From assembly GCA_002292895.1 (NCBI GenBank), contig DBCE01000153.1, positions 1 to 6,732 on the forward strand: a DNA stretch of 6,732 bases, given 5' to 3'. The stretch is from Phycisphaerales bacterium UBA966. Its GTDB lineage: Bacteria; Planctomycetota; Phycisphaerae; Phycisphaerales; SM1A02. Shown here piece by piece: positions 5,713 to 6,732 of this stretch. Made by a program: the position numbers and the translations under genes. The stretch's first letter is position 1; each line of letters begins with the position of its first letter. The notes under the pieces were generated by a model. It was not told the origin of the DNA, made no database searches, and saw only the letters and a list, made by a program, of their open reading frames with translations.

Positions 5713-6204
5713 ATGACCATTGCACCTGTTGCACACGACTGCGTGACCGTCCATCCGGCAGCAACCGGCATGGGACTCTTTGCGCTGAAGGCGGCCGAGC
5801 CCGGCACCGCACTTGCCGAGCTTGATGGAACTGTTGGCGCAACGCCAACGCTGTACAGCATTGAGATGGGACCGAACAGTCATTTGCATCCATTCGCCGA
5901 GGTCTTGCAAGCAAACGACCTGCACCGCTGTCGTTGGCGTTTCCTCAATCACAGTTGTGCACCGAACTGCTGGATCGACGGACGCACGTTGCGCGCTCTG
6001 CGCCGCATCGCAGCGGACGAACAACTGACGTTTGATTACAACACCACCGAATGGTCGATGGATGCGCCCTTTGCATGTGCGTGCCGCGCGTGTAGCGGCG
6101 CAGCCATCCGTGGCTACGCGCACCTGACCAGTGCGGAACGCGCGCAACGCGAGCCGTACGTCGCAGCCCACCTTCGGGCGCGTGCGGTGCATGGAAACGC
6201 TTGA
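5713..6204 (+). CDS. Stand-alone SET-domain protein, probable protein-lysine N-methyltransferase
   Basis: A 163-residue soluble protein that is almost entirely a SET domain. It shows GMGLFA (19-24, the SAM-binding G-x-G strand), FLNHSCAPN (77-85, the knot motif binding SAM), LTFDYN (105-110, with the catalytic-type Tyr109) and a post-SET-like C122-x-C124-x2-C127 cluster. In eukaryotic SET enzymes, such a cluster joins the NHSC Cys to hold zinc. SET enzymes transfer methyl from S-adenosylmethionine to lysine side chains; the target here is unknown. An in-frame stop (5710-5712) directly precedes the ATG, so 5713 is the earliest start, and no Shine-Dalgarno site is seen. The gene's end overlaps the next gene by 14 nt, implying coupled translation and joint function with an adenylation enzyme. 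It has no signal peptide, so it is cytoplasmic. The family is recognised clearly; the substrate is not. Confidence 0.88.
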   Translation: MTIAPVAHDCVTVHPAATGMGLFALKAAEPGTALAELDGTVGATPTLYSIEMGPNSHLHPFAEVLQANDLHRCRWRFLNHSCAPNCWIDGRTLRALRRIAADEQLTFDYNTTEWSMDAPFACACRACSGAAIRGYAHLTSAERAQREPYVAAHLRARAVHGNA

Positions 6205-6732
6205 CGCAATCTTTCAGCGCGCACTCGCTGCTCACGGCGATCGCATCGCTATTGATATCCCGCCGCGCGGTGAGCGCGCGCGCATTCAACTGACCTACCG
6301 TGATCTGGATGAGCGTGCCTCAGTCATTGCGCGCGCCATCGATGCCGTACCGGGCCCGCCCGACCACGCTTCGCAATCCATTGTTGTCATCATGTTGCCG
6401 CGCGATTCACCGGACGTGTACGCCGCACAATTGGCTGCATCACGGCTGAATTGCGCGTTTTGCTGCGTGGATGAGGCCTTTCCTGATTGGCATATCCGCT
6501 CAGTCATTGCCGATGCCCAGCCACGCGCCGTGCTCTGTCACGCGAACGGGGCTGCTCGGCTGCGCGACCTTGCGGGCGGGTATCCGCTTCTGGATGTGAA
6601 CGCTGCGATCGAAACGGGATTGGCAACAACATCCCATGCGACGGCGGCGCGCGCCTCTGCTGACCAATCACCGACAATCACTCCTCCGCGCGCGCGCCAC
6701 ACCGCGCTCGCCTACCTCATTTACACCAGCGG
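6191..6732 (+). CDS. Amino-acid adenylation (AMP-binding, NRPS-like) protein, N-terminal part
   Basis: The frame is open from the ATG at 6191 to the window edge (180 complete codons). The protein begins like an NRPS adenylation domain: LDAIFQRALAAHGDRIAI, then LTYRDLDERASVIARAI (34-50, the A1-type region). Next comes VIMLPRDSPDVYAAQLAASR (67-85) leading into NCAFCCVDEAFPD, which occupies the A2-motif place usually reading KAGxAYVPLDPxYP, and then IRSVIADAQPRAVLC. It ends at LAYLIYTSG (173-181), the start of the A3 phosphate-binding motif, so the window stops just before the TGxPK part. Such domains activate an amino or other carboxylic acid as an AMP ester and load it onto a carrier protein. 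Carrier, condensation or membrane domains would lie beyond the edge. The start overlaps the SET gene by 14 nt, with no separate ribosome site. Local sequence is rich in GCGC runs compared with the secreted-protein genes. Confidence 0.85.
   Translation, partial: METLDAIFQRALAAHGDRIAIDIPPRGERARIQLTYRDLDERASVIARAIDAVPGPPDHASQSIVVIMLPRDSPDVYAAQLAASRLNCAFCCVDEAFPDWHIRSVIADAQPRAVLCHANGAARLRDLAGGYPLLDVNAAIETGLATTSHATAARASADQSPTITPPRARHTALAYLIYTS

Noticed and set aside
5671..6192. Minus-strand open frame of 173 codons
   Set aside because: It lies opposite the SET gene, whose catalytic motifs are unmistakable; the antisense product is Arg/Cys/Ala-rich and featureless.

Overview
The window looks like a moderately GC-rich chromosome segment from a planctomycete-type bacterium, most plausibly a member of the Phycisphaerae. 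The main clue is two large secreted proteins that end in Cys-bounded, dockerin-like calcium loops (GDLNxDGVVNGADLGLLLGAWG), a tail style I associate with Planctomycetota. This placement rests on recognising the protein style, not on any marker gene.

Layout. On the minus strand (1-935) lie a complete cytochrome b561-type di-heme membrane protein and, just downstream, the first 41 codons of an exported protein that runs off the left edge; together they look like a small respiratory or electron-transfer operon. From 936 to 1394 there is a divergent, gene-free region holding a short palindrome and a long stem-loop. On the plus strand follow two related secreted proteins (1395-3689 and 3867-5540). 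Each has a signal peptide, its own N-terminal domain, several copies (four and two) of a Cys-rich beta-sandwich repeat resembling the pre-peptidase C-terminal (PPC) fold, and a dockerin-like tail. Each gene is followed by a stem-loop terminator, and the two terminators share the same 3' sequence. The second gene has a good sigma70-type promoter of its own.

The right end (5713-6732) changes character. A small stand-alone SET-domain protein, probably a protein-lysine methyltransferase, overlaps by 14 nt the start of an amino-acid adenylation (AMP-binding, NRPS-like) protein, which leaves the window exactly inside its A3 core motif (LAYLIYTSG). The overlap implies translational coupling and a shared pathway. 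This SET plus adenylation pair is the best candidate here for an undescribed system, but most of its second gene, and everything after it, lies outside the window.

I saw no rRNA, tRNA, CRISPR array, insertion sequence or attachment site.
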